Shown: positions 1 through 13,500 of the stretch, piece after piece
How positions within the stretch are numbered: position 1 is the first letter of the stretch
Layout: the number at the start of each line of letters is the position of its first letter
From: Apostichopus japonicus
Taxonomy: Eukaryota > Echinodermata > Holothuroidea > Aspidochirotida > Stichopodidae
DNA: 64,000 bases
Direction of reading: 5' to 3'
Assembly (NCBI RefSeq): GCF_037975245.1
Contig: NC_092562.1
Span: 17,623,521-17,687,520 of the forward strand
The notes under the pieces: model-generated
What the model saw: the letters and a program-made list of their open reading frames with translations, nothing else
What the model was told of the DNA's origin: nothing
Database searches by the model: none
Position numbers and translations under genes: made by a program

Positions 1-20
1 TGATGACACCGATCTTTTAC
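1..20 (+). repeat. Monomer start with a 7-bp deletion (GATGACACCGATC form)
   Basis: The window opens inside a monomer where the usual GACGTCTTTTGCCGATC reads GACACCGATC, a loss of seven bases. The same form occurs at 6912-6931. The homologous unit in the next 2.7-kb copy has the full sequence, which explains why offsets there shift from 2734 to 2741 bp. Confidence 0.8.
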
Positions 21-519
21 AGCAAGTGCCTACACGGGGAGCTGTAAGTATTAGTTAATCCACCTAATATCTCAGTCCATACAGTGGCGCGATGGCTTGG
101 CGCACTGTACGAGCTGATGATCGAGACTCTCTTTTGCATCCGTGGTTCGAACCCCGGGTGATGACGTCTTTTACAGCAAGTGCCTACACGGGGAGCTGTA
201 AGTATTAGTTAATCCACCTAATACCTCAGTCCATACAGTGGCGCGATGGCTTGGCGCACTGTACGAGCGGATGATCGAGACTCTCTTTTGCATCCGTGGT
301 TCGAACCCCGGGTGATGACGTCTTTTGCCGATCTTTTACAGCAAGTGCCTACACGGGGAGCTGTAAGTATTAGTTAATCCACCTAATATCTCAGTCCATA
401 CAGTGGCGCGATGGCTTGGCGCACTGTACGAGCTGATGATCGAGACTCTCTTTTGCATCCGTGGTTCGAACCCCGGGTGATGACGTCTTTTGCCGATCTT
501 TTACAGCAAGTGCCTACAC

Positions 520-3500
520 GGGGACCAGTAAGTATTAGTTAATCCACCTAATATCTCAGTCCATACAGTGGCGCGATGGCTTGGCGCACTGTACGAGCTG
601 ATGATCGAGACTCTCTTTTGCATCCGTGGTTCGAACCCCGGGTGATGACGTCTTTTACAGCAAGTGCCTACACGGGGAGCTGTAAGTATTAGTTAATCCA
701 CCTAATATCTCAGTCCATACAGTGGCGCGATGGCTTGGCGCACTGTACGAGCGGATGATCGAGACTCTCTTTTGCATCCGTGGTTCGAACCCCGGGTGAT
801 GACGTCTTTTACAGCAAATGCCTACACGGGGAGCTGTAAGTATAAGTTAATCCACCTAATATCTCAGTCCATACAGTGGCGCGATGGCTTGGCGCACTGT
901 ACGAGCTGATGATCGAGACTCTCTTTTGCATCCGTGGTTCGAACCCCGGGTGATGACGTCTTTTGCCGATCTTTTACAGCAAGTGCCTACACGGGGAGCT
1001 GTAAGTATTAGTTAATCCACCTAATATCTCAGTCCATACAGTGGCGCGATGGCTTGGCGCACTGTACGAGCTGATGATCGAGACTCTCTTTTGCATCCGT
1101 GGTTCGAACCCCGGGTGATGACGTCTTTTACAGCAAGTGCCTACACGGGGAGCTGTAAGTATTAGTTAATCCACCTAATATCTCAGTCCATACAGTGGCG
1201 CGATGGCTTGGCGCACTGTACGAGCTGATGATCGAGACTCTCTTTTGCATGTGTTGTTCGAACCCCGGGTGATGACGTCTTTTGCCGATCTTTTACAGCA
1301 AGTGCCTACACGGGGAGATGTAAGTATTAGTTAATCCACCCAATATCTCAGTCCATACAGTGGCGCGATGGCTTGGCGCACTGTACGAGCTGATGATCGT
1401 GACTCTCTTTTGCATCCGTGGTTCGAATCCCGGGTGATGACGTCTTTTGCCGATCTTTTACAGCAAGTGCCTACACGGGGAGCTGTAAGTATTAGTTAAT
1501 CCACCTAATATCTCAGTCCATACAGTGGCGCGATGGCTTGGCGCACTGTACGAGCTGATGATCGAGACTCTCTTTTGCATCCGTGGCTCGAACCCCGGGT
1601 GATGACGTCTTTTGCCGATCTTTTACAGCAAGTGCCTACACGGGGAGCTGTAAGTATTAGTTAATCCACCTAATATCTCAGAGCATACAGTAGCGCGATG
1701 GTTTGGCGCACTGTACGAGCTGATGATCGAGACTCTCTTTTGCATCCGTGGTTCGAACCCCGGGTGATGACGTCTTTTGCCGATCTTTTACAGCAAGTGC
1801 CTACACGGGGAGCTGTAAGTATTAGTTAATCCACCTAATATCTCAGTCCATACAGTAGCGCGATGGTTTGGCGCACTGTACGAGCTGATGAGCGAGACTC
1901 TCTTTTGCATCCGTGGTTCGAACCCCGGGTGATGACGTCTTTTGCCGATCTTTTACAGCAAGTGCCTACACGGGGAGCTGTAAGTATTAGTTAATCCACC
2001 TAATATCTCAGTCCATACAGTGGCGCGATGGCTTGGCGCACTGTACGAGCTGATGATCGAGACTCTCTTTTGCATCCGTGGTTCGAACCCCGGGTGATGA
2101 CGTCTTTTACAGCAAATGCCTACACGGGGAGCTGTAAGTATTAGTTAATCCACCTAATATCTCAGTCCATACAGTGGCGCGATGGCTTGGCGCACTGTAC
2201 GAGCTGATGATCGAGACTCTCTTTTGCATCCGTGGTTCGAACCCCGGGTGATGACGTCTTTTACAGCAAATGCCTACACGGGGAGCTGTAAGTATTAGTT
2301 AATCCACCTAATATCTCAGTCCATACAGTGGCGCGATGCCTTGGCGCACTGTACGAGCTGATGATCGAGACTCTCTTTTGCATCCGTTGTTCGAATCCCG
2401 GGTGATGACGTCTTTTGCCAATCTTTTACAGCAAGTGCCTACACGGGGAGCTGTAAGTATTAGTTAATTTACCTAATATCTCAGTCCATACAGTGGCGCG
2501 ATGGCTTGGCGCACTGTACGAGCTGATGATCGAGACTCTCTTTTGCATCCGTGGCTCGAACCCCGGGTGATGACGTCTTTTGCCGATCTTTTACAGCAAG
2601 TGCCTACACGGGGAGCTGTAAGTATTAGTTAATCCACCTAATATCTCAGTCCATACAGTGGCGCGATGGCTTGGCGCACTGTACGAGCTGATGATCGAGA
2701 CTCTCTTTTGCATCCGTGGTTCGAACCCCGGGTGATGACGTCTTTTGCCGATCTTTTACAGCAAGTGCCTACACGGGGAGCTGTAAGTATTAGTTAATCC
2801 ACCTAATATCTCAGTCCATACAGTGGCGCGATGGCTTGGCGCACTGTACGAGCTGATGATCGAGACTCTCTTTTGCATCCGTGGTTCGAACCCCGGGTGA
2901 TGACGTCTTTTACAGCAAGTGCCTACACGGGGACCAGTAAGTATTAGTTAATCCACCTAATATCTCAGTCCATACAGTGGCGCGATGGCTTGGCGCACTG
3001 TACGAGCTGATGATCGAGACTCTCTTTTGCATCCGTGGTTCGAACCCCGGGTGATGACGTCTTTTGCCGATCTTTTACAGCAAGTGCCTACACGGGGAGC
3101 TGTAAGTATTAGTTAATCCACCTAATATCTCAGTCCATACAGTGGCGCGATGGCTTGGCGCACTGTACGAGCTGATGATCGAGACTCTCTTTTGCATCCG
3201 TGGTTCGAACCCCGGGTGATGACGTCTTTTACAGCAAGTGCCTACACGGGGAGCTGTAAGTATTAGTTAATCCACCTAATATCTCAGTCCATACAGTGGC
3301 GCGATGGCTTGGCGCACTGTACGAGCTGATGATCGAGACTCTCTTTTGCATCCGTGGTTCGAACCCCGGGTGATGACGTCTTTTGCCGATCTTTTACAGC
3401 AAGTGCCTACACGGGGACCAGTAAGTATTAGTTAATCCACCTAATATCTCAGTCCATACAGTGGCGCGATGGCTTGGCGCACTGTACGAGCTGATGATCG

Positions 3501-5340
3501 AGACTCTCTTTTGCATCCGTGGTTCGAACCCCGGGTGATGACGTCTTTTACAGCAAGTGCCTACACGGGGAGCTGTAAGTATTAGTTAATCCACCTAATA
3601 TCTCAGTCCATACAGTGGCGCGATGGCTTGGCGCACTGTACGAGCTGATGATCGAGACTCTCTTTTGCATCCGTGGTTCGAACCCCGGGTGATGACGTCT
3701 TTTACAGCAAATGCCTACACGGGGAGCTGTAAGTATAAGTTAATCCACCTAATATCTCAGTCCATACAGTGGCGCGATGGCTTGGCGCACTGTACGAGCT
3801 GATGATCGAGACTCTCTTTTGCATCCGTGGTTCGAACCCCGGGTGATGACGTCTTTTGCCGATCTTTTACAGCAAGTGCCTACACGGGGAGCTGTAAGTA
3901 TTAGTTAATCCACCTAATATCTCAGTCCATACAGTGGCGCGATGGCTTGGCGCACTGTACGAGCTGATGATCGAGACTCTCTTTTGCATCCGTGGTTCGA
4001 ACCCCGGGTGATGACGTCTTTTACAGCAAGTGCCTACACGGGGAGCTGTAAGTATTAGTTAATCCACCTAATATCTCAGTCCATACAGTGGCGCGATGGC
4101 TTGGCGCACTGTACGAGCTGATGATCGAGACTCTCTTTTGCATCCGTTGTTCGAACCCCGGGTGATGACGTCTTTTGCCGATCTTTTACAGCAAGTGCCT
4201 ACACGGGGAGATGTAAGTATTAGTTAATCCACCCAATATCTCAGTCCATACAGTGGCGCGATGGCTTGGCGCACTGTACGAGCTGATGATCGTGACTCTC
4301 TTTTGCATCCGTGGTTCGAATCCCGGGTGATGACGTCTTTTGCCGATCTTTTACAGCAAGTGCCTACACGGGGAGCTGTAAGTATTAGTTAATCCACCTA
4401 ATATCTCAGTCCATAGAGTGGCGCGATGGCTTGGCGCACTGTACGAGCTGATGATCGAGACTCTCTTTTGCATCCGTGGTTCGAACCCCGGGTGATGACG
4501 TCTTTTACAGCAAATGCCTACACGGGGAGCTGTAAGTATTAGTTAATCCACCTAATATCTCAGTCCATACAGTGGCGCGATGGCTTGGCGCACTGTACGA
4601 GCTGATGATCGAGACTCTCTTTTGCATCCGTGGTTCGAACCCCGGGTGATGACGTCTTTTACAGCAAATGCCTACACGGGGAGCTGTAAGTATTAGTTAA
4701 TCCACCTAATATCTCAGTCCATACAGTGGCGCGATGCCTTGGCGCACTGTACGAGCTGATGATCGAGACTCTCTTTTGCATCCGTTGTTCGAATCCCGGG
4801 TGATGACGTCTTTTGCCGATCTTTTACAGCAAGTGCCTACACGGGGAGCTGTAAGTATTAGTTAATTTACCTAATATCTCAGTCCATACAGTGGCGCGAT
4901 GGCTTGGCGCACTGTACGAGCTGATGATCGAGACTCTCTTTTGCATCCGTGGCTCGAACCCCGGGTGATGACGTCTTTTGCCGATCTTTTACAGCAAGTG
5001 CCTACACGGGGACCAGTAAGTATTAGTTAATCCACCTAATATCTCAGTCCATACAGTGGCGCGATGGCTTGGCGCACTGTACGAGCTGATGATCGAGACT
5101 CTCTTTTGCATCCGTGGTTCGAACCCCGGGTGATGACGTCTTTTGCCGATCTTTTACAGCAAGTGCCTACACGGGGAGCTGTAAGTATTAGTTAATCCAC
5201 CTAATATCTCAGTCCATACAGTGGCGCGATGGCTTGGCGCACTGTACGAGCTGATGATCGAGACTCTCTTTTGCATCCGTGGTTCGAACCCCGGGTGATG
5301 ACGTCTTTTACAGCAAGTGCCTACACGGGGACCAGTAAGT
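520..5340 (+). repeat. Higher-order duplication, offsets 2893 then 2398 bp
   Basis: Marker variants recur at a fixed distance. The CCAGTAAG form at 524 and 3417, TATAAG at 841 and 3734, CCCAATAT at 1339 and 4232, and TTCGAATCC at 1421 and 4314 are each 2893 bp apart. Further right, the CAAATG short unit at 2103 and 4501, GATGCC at 2335 and 4733, TTAATTTACC near 2465 and 4863, and the CCAGTAAG form at 2933 and 5331 are each 2398 bp apart. The 495-bp change equals exactly three L monomers. The extra units in the left copy include two carrying CAGTAGCGCGATGGTTTGG near 1690 and 1855. Confidence 0.85.
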
Positions 5341-8300
5341 ATTAGTTAATCCACCTAATATCTCAGTCCATACAGTGGCGCGATGGCTTGGCGCACTGTA
5401 CGAGCTGATGATCGAGACTCTCTTTTGCATCCGTGGTTCGAACCCCGGGTGATGACGTCTTTTGCCGATCTTTTACAGCAAGTGCCTACACGGGGAGCTG
5501 TAAGTATTAGTTATTCCACCTAATATCTCAGTCCATACAGTGGCGCGATGGCTTGGCGCACTGTACGAGCTGATGATCGAGACTCTCTTTTGCATCCGTG
5601 GTTCGAACCCCGGGTGATGACGTCTTTTACAGCAAGTGCCTACACGGGGAGCTGTAAGTATTAGTTAATCCACCTAATATCTCAGTCCATACAGTGGCGC
5701 GATGGCTTGGCGCACTGTACGAGCTGATGATCGAGACTCTCTTTTGCATCCGTTGTTCGAACCCCGGGTGATGACGTCTTTTGCCGATCTTTTACAGCAA
5801 GTGCCTACACGGGGAGATGTAAGTATTAGTTAATCCACCCAATATCTCAGTCCATACAGTGGCGCGATGGCTTGGCGCACTGTACGAGCTGATGATCGTG
5901 ACTCTCTTTTGCATCCGTGGTTCGAATCCCGGGTGATGACGTCTTTTGCCGATCTTTTACAGCAAGTGCCTACACGGGGAGCTGTAAGTATTAGTTAATC
6001 CACCTAATATCTCAGTCCATACAGTGGCGCGATGGCTTGGCGCACTGTACGAGCTGATGATCGAGACTCTCTTTTGCATCCGTGGCTCGAACCCCGGGTG
6101 ATGACGTCTTTTGCCGATCTTTTACAGCAAGTGCCTACACGGGGAGCTGTAAGTATTAGTTAATCCACCTAATATCTCAGTCCATACAGTGGCGCGATGG
6201 CTTGGCGCACTGTACGAGCTGATGATCGAGACTCTCTTTTGCATCCGTGGTTCGAACCCCGGTTGATGACGTCTTTTGCCGATATTTTACAGCAAGTGCC
6301 TACACGGGGAGCTGTAAGTATTAGTTAATCCACCTAATATCTCAGTCCATACAGTGGCGCGATGGCTTGGCGCACTGTACGAGCTGATGATCGAGACTCT
6401 CTTTTGCATCCGTGGTTCGAACCCCGGGTGATGACGTCTTTTACAGCAAGTGCCTACACGGGGAGCTGTAAGTATTAGTTAATCCACCTAATATCTCAGT
6501 CCATACAGTGGCGCGATGGCTTGGCGCACTGTACGAGCTGATGATCGAGACTCTCTTTGCATCCGTTGTTCGAACCCCGGGTGATGACGTCTTTTGCCGA
6601 TCTTTTACAGCAAGTGCCTACACGGGGAGATGTAAGTATTAGTTAATCCACCTAATATCTCAGTCCATACAGTGGCGCGATGGCTTGGCGCACTGTACGA
6701 GCTGATGATCGTGACTCTCTTTTGCATCCGTGGTTCGAACCCCGGGTGATGACGTCTTTTGCCGATCTTTTACAGCAAGTGCTTACACGGGGAGCTGTAA
6801 GTATTAGTTAATCCACCTAATATCTCAGTCCATACAGTGGCGCGATGGCTTGGCGCACTGTACGAGCTGATGATCGAGACTCTCTTTTGCATCCGTGGTT
6901 CGAACCCCGGGTGATGACACCGATCTTTTACAGCAAGTGCCTACACGGGGAGCTGTAAGTATTAGTTAATCCACCTAATATCTCAGTCCATACAGTGGCG
7001 CGATGGCTTGGCGCACTGTACGAGCTGATGATCGAGACTCTCTTTTGCATCCGTGGTTCGAACCCCGGGTGATGACGTCTTTTGCCGATCTTTTACAGCA
7101 AGTGCCTACACGGGGAGCTGTAAGTATTAGTTAATCCACCTAATATCTCAGTCCATACAGTGGCGCGATGGCTTGGCGCACTGTACGAGCTGATGATCGA
7201 GACTCTCTTTTGCATCCGTGGTTCGAACCCCGGGTGATGACGTCTTTTACAGCAAATGCCTACACGGGGAGCTGTAAGTATTAGTTAATCCACCTAATAT
7301 CTCAGTCCATACAGTGGCGCGATGGCTTGGCGCACTGTACAAGCTGATGATCGAGACTCTCTTTTGCATCCGTGGTTCGAACCCCGGGTCTTTTGCCGAT
7401 CTTTTAAAGCAAGTGCCTACACGGGGAGCTGTAAGTATTAGTTAATCCACCTAATATCTCAGTCCATACAGTGGCGCGATGGCTTGGCGCACTGTACGAG
7501 CTGATGATCGAGACTCTCTTTTGCATCCGTGGTTCGAACCCCGGGTGATGACGTCTTTTACAGCAAATGCCTACACGGGGAGCTGTAAGTATTAGTTAAT
7601 CCACCTAATATCTCAGTCCATACAGTGGCGCGATGGCTTGGCGCACTGTACGAGCTGATGATCGAGACTCTCTTTTGCATCCGTGGCTCGAACCCCGGGT
7701 GATGACGTCTTTTGCCGATCTTTTACAGCAAGTGCCTACACGGGGACCAGTAAGTATTAGTTAATCCACCTAATATCTCAGTCCATACAGTGGCGCGATG
7801 GCTTGGCGCACTGTACGAGCTGATGATCGAGACTCTCTTTTGCATCCGTGGTTCGAACCCCGGGTGATGACGTCTTTTGCCGATCTTTTACAGCAAGTGC
7901 CTACACGGGGAGCTGTAAGTATTAGTTAATCCACCTAATATCTCAGTCCATACAGTGGCGCGATGGCTTGGCGCACTGTACGAGCTGATGATCGAGACTC
8001 TCTTTTGCATCCGTGGTTCGAACCCCAGGTGATGACGTCTTTTACAGCAAGTGCCTACACGGGGACCAGTAAGTATTAGTTAATCCACCTAATATCTCAG
8101 TCCATACAGTGGCGCGATGGCTTGGCGCACTGTACGAGCTGATGATCGAGACTCTCTTTTGCATCCGTGGTTCGAACCCCGGTTGATGACGTCTTTTGCC
8201 GATATTTTACAGCAAGTGCCTACACGGGGAGCTGTAAGTATTAGTTAATCCACCTAATATCTCAGTCCATACAGTGGCGCGATGGCTTGGCGCACTGTAC

Positions 8301-10490
8301 GAGCTGATGATCGAGACTCTCTTTTGCATCCGTGGTTCGAACCCCGGGTGATGACGTCTTTTACAGCAAGTGCCTACACGGGGAGCTGTAAGTATTAGTT
8401 AATCCACCTAATATCTCAGTCCATACAGTGGCGCGATGGCTTGGCGCACTGTACGAGCTGATGATCGAGACTCTCTTTTGCATCCGTTGTTCGAACCCCG
8501 GGTGATGACGTCTTTTGCCGATCTTTTACAGCAAGTGCCTACACGGGGAGATGTAAGTATTAGTTAATCCACCCAATATCTCAGTCCATACAGTGGCGCG
8601 ATGGCTTGGCGCACTGTACGAGCTGATGATCGTGACTCTCTTTTGCATCCGTGGTTCGAATCCCGGGTGATGACGTCTTTTGCCGATCTTTTACAACAAG
8701 TGCCTACACGGGGAGCTGTAAGTATTAGTTAATCCACCTAATATCTCAGTCCATACAGTGGCGCGATGGCTTGGCGCACTGTACGAGCTGATGATCTAGA
8801 CTCTCTTTTGCATCCGTGGCTCGAACCCCGGGTGATGACGTCTTTTGCCGATCTTTTACAGCAAGTGAATACACGGGGAGCTGTAAGTATTAGTTAATCC
8901 ACCTAATATCTCAGTCCATACAGTGGCGCGATGGCTTGGCGCACTGTACGAGCTGATGATCGAGACTCTCTTTTGCATCCGTGGTTCGAACCCCGGTTGA
9001 TGACGTCTTTTGCCGATATTTTACAGCAAGTGCCTACACGGGGAGCTGTAAGTATTAGTTAATCCACCTAATATCTCAGTCCATACAGTGGCGCGATGGC
9101 TTGGCGCACTGTACGAGCTGATGATCGAGACTCTCTTTTGCATCCGTGGTTCGAACCCCGGGTGATGACGTCTTTTACAGCAAGTGCCTACACGGGGAGC
9201 TGTAAGTATTAGTTAATCCACCTAATATCTCAGTCCATACAGTGGCGCGATGGCTTGGCGCACTGTACGAGCTGATGATCGAGACTCTCTTTGCATCCGT
9301 GGTTCGAACCCCGGGTGATGACGTCTTTTGCCGATCTTTTACAGCAAGTGCCTACACGGGGAGATGTAAGTATTAGTTAATCCACCCAATATCTCAGTCC
9401 ATACAGTGGCGCGATGGCTTGGCGCACTGTACGAGCTGATGATCGTGACTCTCTTTTGCATCCGTGGTTCGAACCCCGGGTGATGACGTCTTTTGCCGAT
9501 CTTTTACAGCAAGTGCCTACACGGGGAGCTGTAAGTATTAGTTAATCCACCTAATATCTCAGTCCATACAGTGGCGCGATGGCTTGGCGCACTGTACGAG
9601 CTGATGATCGAGACTCTCTTTTGCATCCGTGGTTCGAACCCCGGGTGATGACGTCTTTTGCCGATCTTTTACAGCAAGTGCCTACACGGGGAGCTGTAAG
9701 TATTAGTTAATCCACCTAATATCTCAGTCCATACAGTGGCGCGATGGCTTGGCGCACTGTACGAGCTGATGATCGAGACTCTCTTTTGCATCCGTGGTTC
9801 GAACCCCGGGTGATGACGTCTTTTGCCGATCTTTTACAGCAAGTGCCTACACGGGGAGCTGTAAGTATTAGTTAATCCACCTAATATCTCAGTCCATACA
9901 GTGGCGCGATGGCTTGGCGCACTGTACGAGCTGATGATCGAGACTCTCTTTTGCATCCGTGGTTCGAACCCCGGGTGATGACGTCTTTTACAGCAAATGC
10001 CTACACGGGGAGCTGTAAGTATTAGTTAATCCACCTAATATCTCAGTCCATACAGTGGCGCGATGGCTTGGCGCACTGTACGAGCTGATGATCGAGACTC
10101 TCTTTTGCATCCGTGGTTCGAACCCCGGGTCTTTTGCCGATCTTTTAAAGCAAGTGCCTACACGGGGAGCTGTAAGTATTAGTTAATCCACCTAATATCT
10201 CAGTCCATACAGTGGCGCGATGGCTTGGCGCACTGTACGAGCTGATGATCGAGACTCTCTTTTGCATCCGTGGTTCGAACCCCGGGTGATGACGTCTTTT
10301 ACAGCAAATGCCTACACGGGGAGCTGTAAGTATTAGTTAATCCACCTAATATCTCAGTCCATACAGTGGCGCGATGGCTTGGCGCACTGTACGAGCTGAT
10401 GATCGAGACTCTCTTTTGCATCCGTGGTTCGAACCCCGGGTGATGACGTCTTTTACAGCAAATGCCTACACGGGGAGCTGTAAGTATTAG
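5000..10490 (+). repeat. Tandem higher-order repeat, 2734/2741 bp
   Basis: CCAGTAAG-type units at 5012 and 5331 recur at 7746 and 8065. CCCAATAT at 5838 recurs at 8572, CGGTTGATGAC at 6261 recurs at 8995, and the one-base deletion CTCTCTTTGC at 6551 recurs at 9285, all at 2734 bp. After the 7-bp-deleted unit at 6912 the distance becomes 2741 bp (CCGGGTCTTTTGCC at 7381 and 10122). A second CGGTTGATGAC..GATATTTT haplotype at 8181 has no counterpart at the expected place in the left copy, which suggests a local conversion or extra exchange. Confidence 0.85.
10122..10150 (+). repeat. Monomer junction with an 8-bp deletion (CCGGGTCTTTTGCC form)
   Basis: ACCCCGGGT runs directly into CTTTTGCCG, losing eight bases that include GATGACG, and the following ACAGC reads AAAGC. 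The same linked pair of changes is at 7381 and 10587. The 465-bp step from 10122 to 10587 equals one deleted L unit (157 bp) plus two S units. The change removes the TGACGTC element from these units. Confidence 0.8.
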
Positions 10491-10599
10491 TTAATCCACC
10501 TAATATCTCAGTCCATACAGTGGCGCGATGGCTTGGCGCACTGTACGAGCTGATGATCGAGACTCTCTTTTGCATCCGTGGTTCGAACCCCGGGTCTTT

Positions 10600-13500
10600 T
10601 GCCGATCTTTTAAAGCAAGTGCCTACACGGGGAGCTGTAAGTATTAGTTAATCCACCTAATATCTCAGTCCATACAGTGGCGCGATGGCTTGGCGCACTG
10701 TACGAGCTGATGATCGAGACTCTCTTTTGCATCCGTGGTTCGAACCCCGGGTGATGACGTCTTTTACAGCAAATGCCTACACGGGGAGCTGTAAGTATTA
10801 GTTAATCCACCTAATATCTCAGTCCATACAGTGGCGCGATGGCTTGGCGCAGTGTACGAGCTAATGATCGAGACTCTCTTTTGCATCCGTGGTTCGAACC
10901 CCGGGTGATGACGTCTTTTGCCGATCTTTTACTGCAAGTGCCTACACTGGGAGCTGTTAGTATTAGTTAATCCACCTAATATCTCAGTCCATACAGTGGC
11001 GCGATGGCTTGGCGCACTGTACGAGCTGATGATCGAGACTCTCTTTTGCATCCGTGGTTCGAACCCCGGGTGATGACGTCTTTTACAGCAAGTGCCTACA
11101 CGGGGAGCTGTAAGTATTAGTTAATCCACCTAATATCTCAGTCCATACAGTGGCGCGATGGCTTGGCGCACTGTACGAGCTGATGATCGAGACTCTCTTT
11201 TGCATCCGTGGTTCGAACCCCGGGTGATGACGTCTTTTGCCGATCTTTTACAGCAAGTGCCTACACGGGGAGCTGTAAGTATTAGTTAATCCACCTAATA
11301 TCTCAGTCCATACAGTGGCGCGATGGCTTGGCGCACTGTACGAGCTGATGATCGAGACTCTCTTTTGCATCCGTGGTTCGAACCCCGGGTGATGACGTCT
11401 TTTGCCGATCCTTTACAGCAAGTGCCTACAAGGGGAGCTGTAAGTATTAGTTAATCCACCTAATATCTCAGTCCATACAGTGGCGCGATGGCTTGGCGCA
11501 CTGTACGAGCTGATGATCGAGACTCTCTTTTGCATCCGTGGTTCGAACCCCGGGTGATGACGTCTTTTACAGCAAGTGCCTACACGGGGAGCTGTAAGTA
11601 TTAGTTAATCCACCTGTTATCTCAGTCCATACAGTGGCGCGATGGCTTGGCGCACTGTACGAGCTGATGATCGAGACTCTCTTTTGCATCCGTGGTTCGA
11701 ACCCCGGGTGATGACGTCTTTTGCCGTTCTTTTACAGCAAGTGCCTACACGGGGAGCTGTAAGTATTAGTTAATCCACCTAATATCTCAGTCCATACAGT
11801 GGCGCGATGGCTTGGCGCACTGTACGAGCTGATGATCGAGACTCTCTTTTGCATCCGTGGTTCGAACCCCGGGTGATGACGTCTTTTGCCGATCTTTTAC
11901 AGCAAGTGCCTACACGGGGAGCTGTAAGTATTAGTTAATCCACCTAATATCTCAGTCCATACAGTGGCGCGATGGCTTGGCGCACTGTACGAGCTGATGA
12001 TCGAGACTCTCTTTTGCATCCGTGGTTCGAACCCCGGGTGATGACGTCTTTTGCCGATCTTTTACAGCAAGTGCCTACACGGGGAGCTGTAAGTATTAGT
12101 TAATCCACCTAATATCTCAGTCCATACAGTGGCGCGATGGCTTGGCGCACTGTACGAGCTGATGATCGAGACTCTCTTTTGCATCCGTGGTTCGAACCCC
12201 GGGTGATGACGTCTTTTGCCGATCTTTTACAGCAAGTGCCTACACGGGGAGCTGTAAGTATTAGTTAATCCACCTAATATCTCAGTCCATACAGTGGCGC
12301 GATGGCTTGGCGCACTGTACGAGCTGATGATCGAGACTCTCTTTTGCATCCGTGGTTCGAACCCCGGGTGATGACGTCTTTTGCCGATCTTTTACAGCAA
12401 GTGCCTACACGGGGAGCTGTAAGTATTAGTTAATCCACCTAATATCTCAGTCCATACAGTGGCGCGATGGCTTGGCGCACTGTACGAGCTGATGATCGAG
12501 ACTCTCTTTTGCATCCGTGGTTCGAACCCCGGGTGATGACGTCTTTTACAGCAAGTGCCTACACGGGGAGCTGTAAGTATTAGTTAATCCACCTAATATC
12601 TCAGTCCATACAGTGGCGCGATGGCTTGGCGCACTGTACGAGCTGATGGTCGTGACTCTCTTTTGCATCCGTGGCTCGAACCCCGGGTGATGACGTCTTT
12701 TGCCGATCTTTTACTGCAAGTGCCTACACGGGGAGCTGTAAGTATTAGTTAATCCACCTAATATCTCAGTCCATACAGTGGCGCGATGGCTTGGCGCACT
12801 GTACGAGCTGATGATCGAGACTCTCTTTTGCATCCGTGGTTCGAACCCCGGGTGATGACGTCTTTTGCCGATCTTTTACAGCAAGTGCCTACACGGGGAG
12901 CTGTAAGTATTAGTTAATCCACTTAATATCTCAGTCCATACAGTGGCGCGATGGCTTGGCGCACTGTACGAGCTGATGATCGAGACTCTCTTTTGCATCC
13001 GTGGTTCGAACCCCGGGTGATGACGTCTTTTGCCGATCTTTTACAGCAAGTGCCTACACGGGGAGCTGTAAGTATTAGTTAATCCACCTAATATCTCAGT
13101 CCATACAGTGGCGCGATGGCTTGGCGCACTGTACGAGCTGATGATCGAGACTCTCTTTTGCATCCGTGGTTCGAACCCCGGGTGATGACGTCTTTTGCCG
13201 ATCTTTTACAGCAAGTGCCTACACGGGGAGCTGTAAGTATTAGTTAATCCACCTAATATCTCAGTCCATACAGTGGCGCGATGGCTTGGCGCACTGTACG
13301 AGCTGATGATCGAGACTCTCTTTTGCATCCGTGGTTCGAACCCCGGGTGATGACGTCTTTTGCCGATCTTTTACAGCAAGTGCCTACACGGGGAGCTGTA
13401 AGTATTAGTTAATCCACCTAATATCTCAGTCCATACAGTGGCGCGATGGCTTGGCGCACTGTACGAGCTGATGATCGAGACTCTCTTTTGCATCCGTGGT

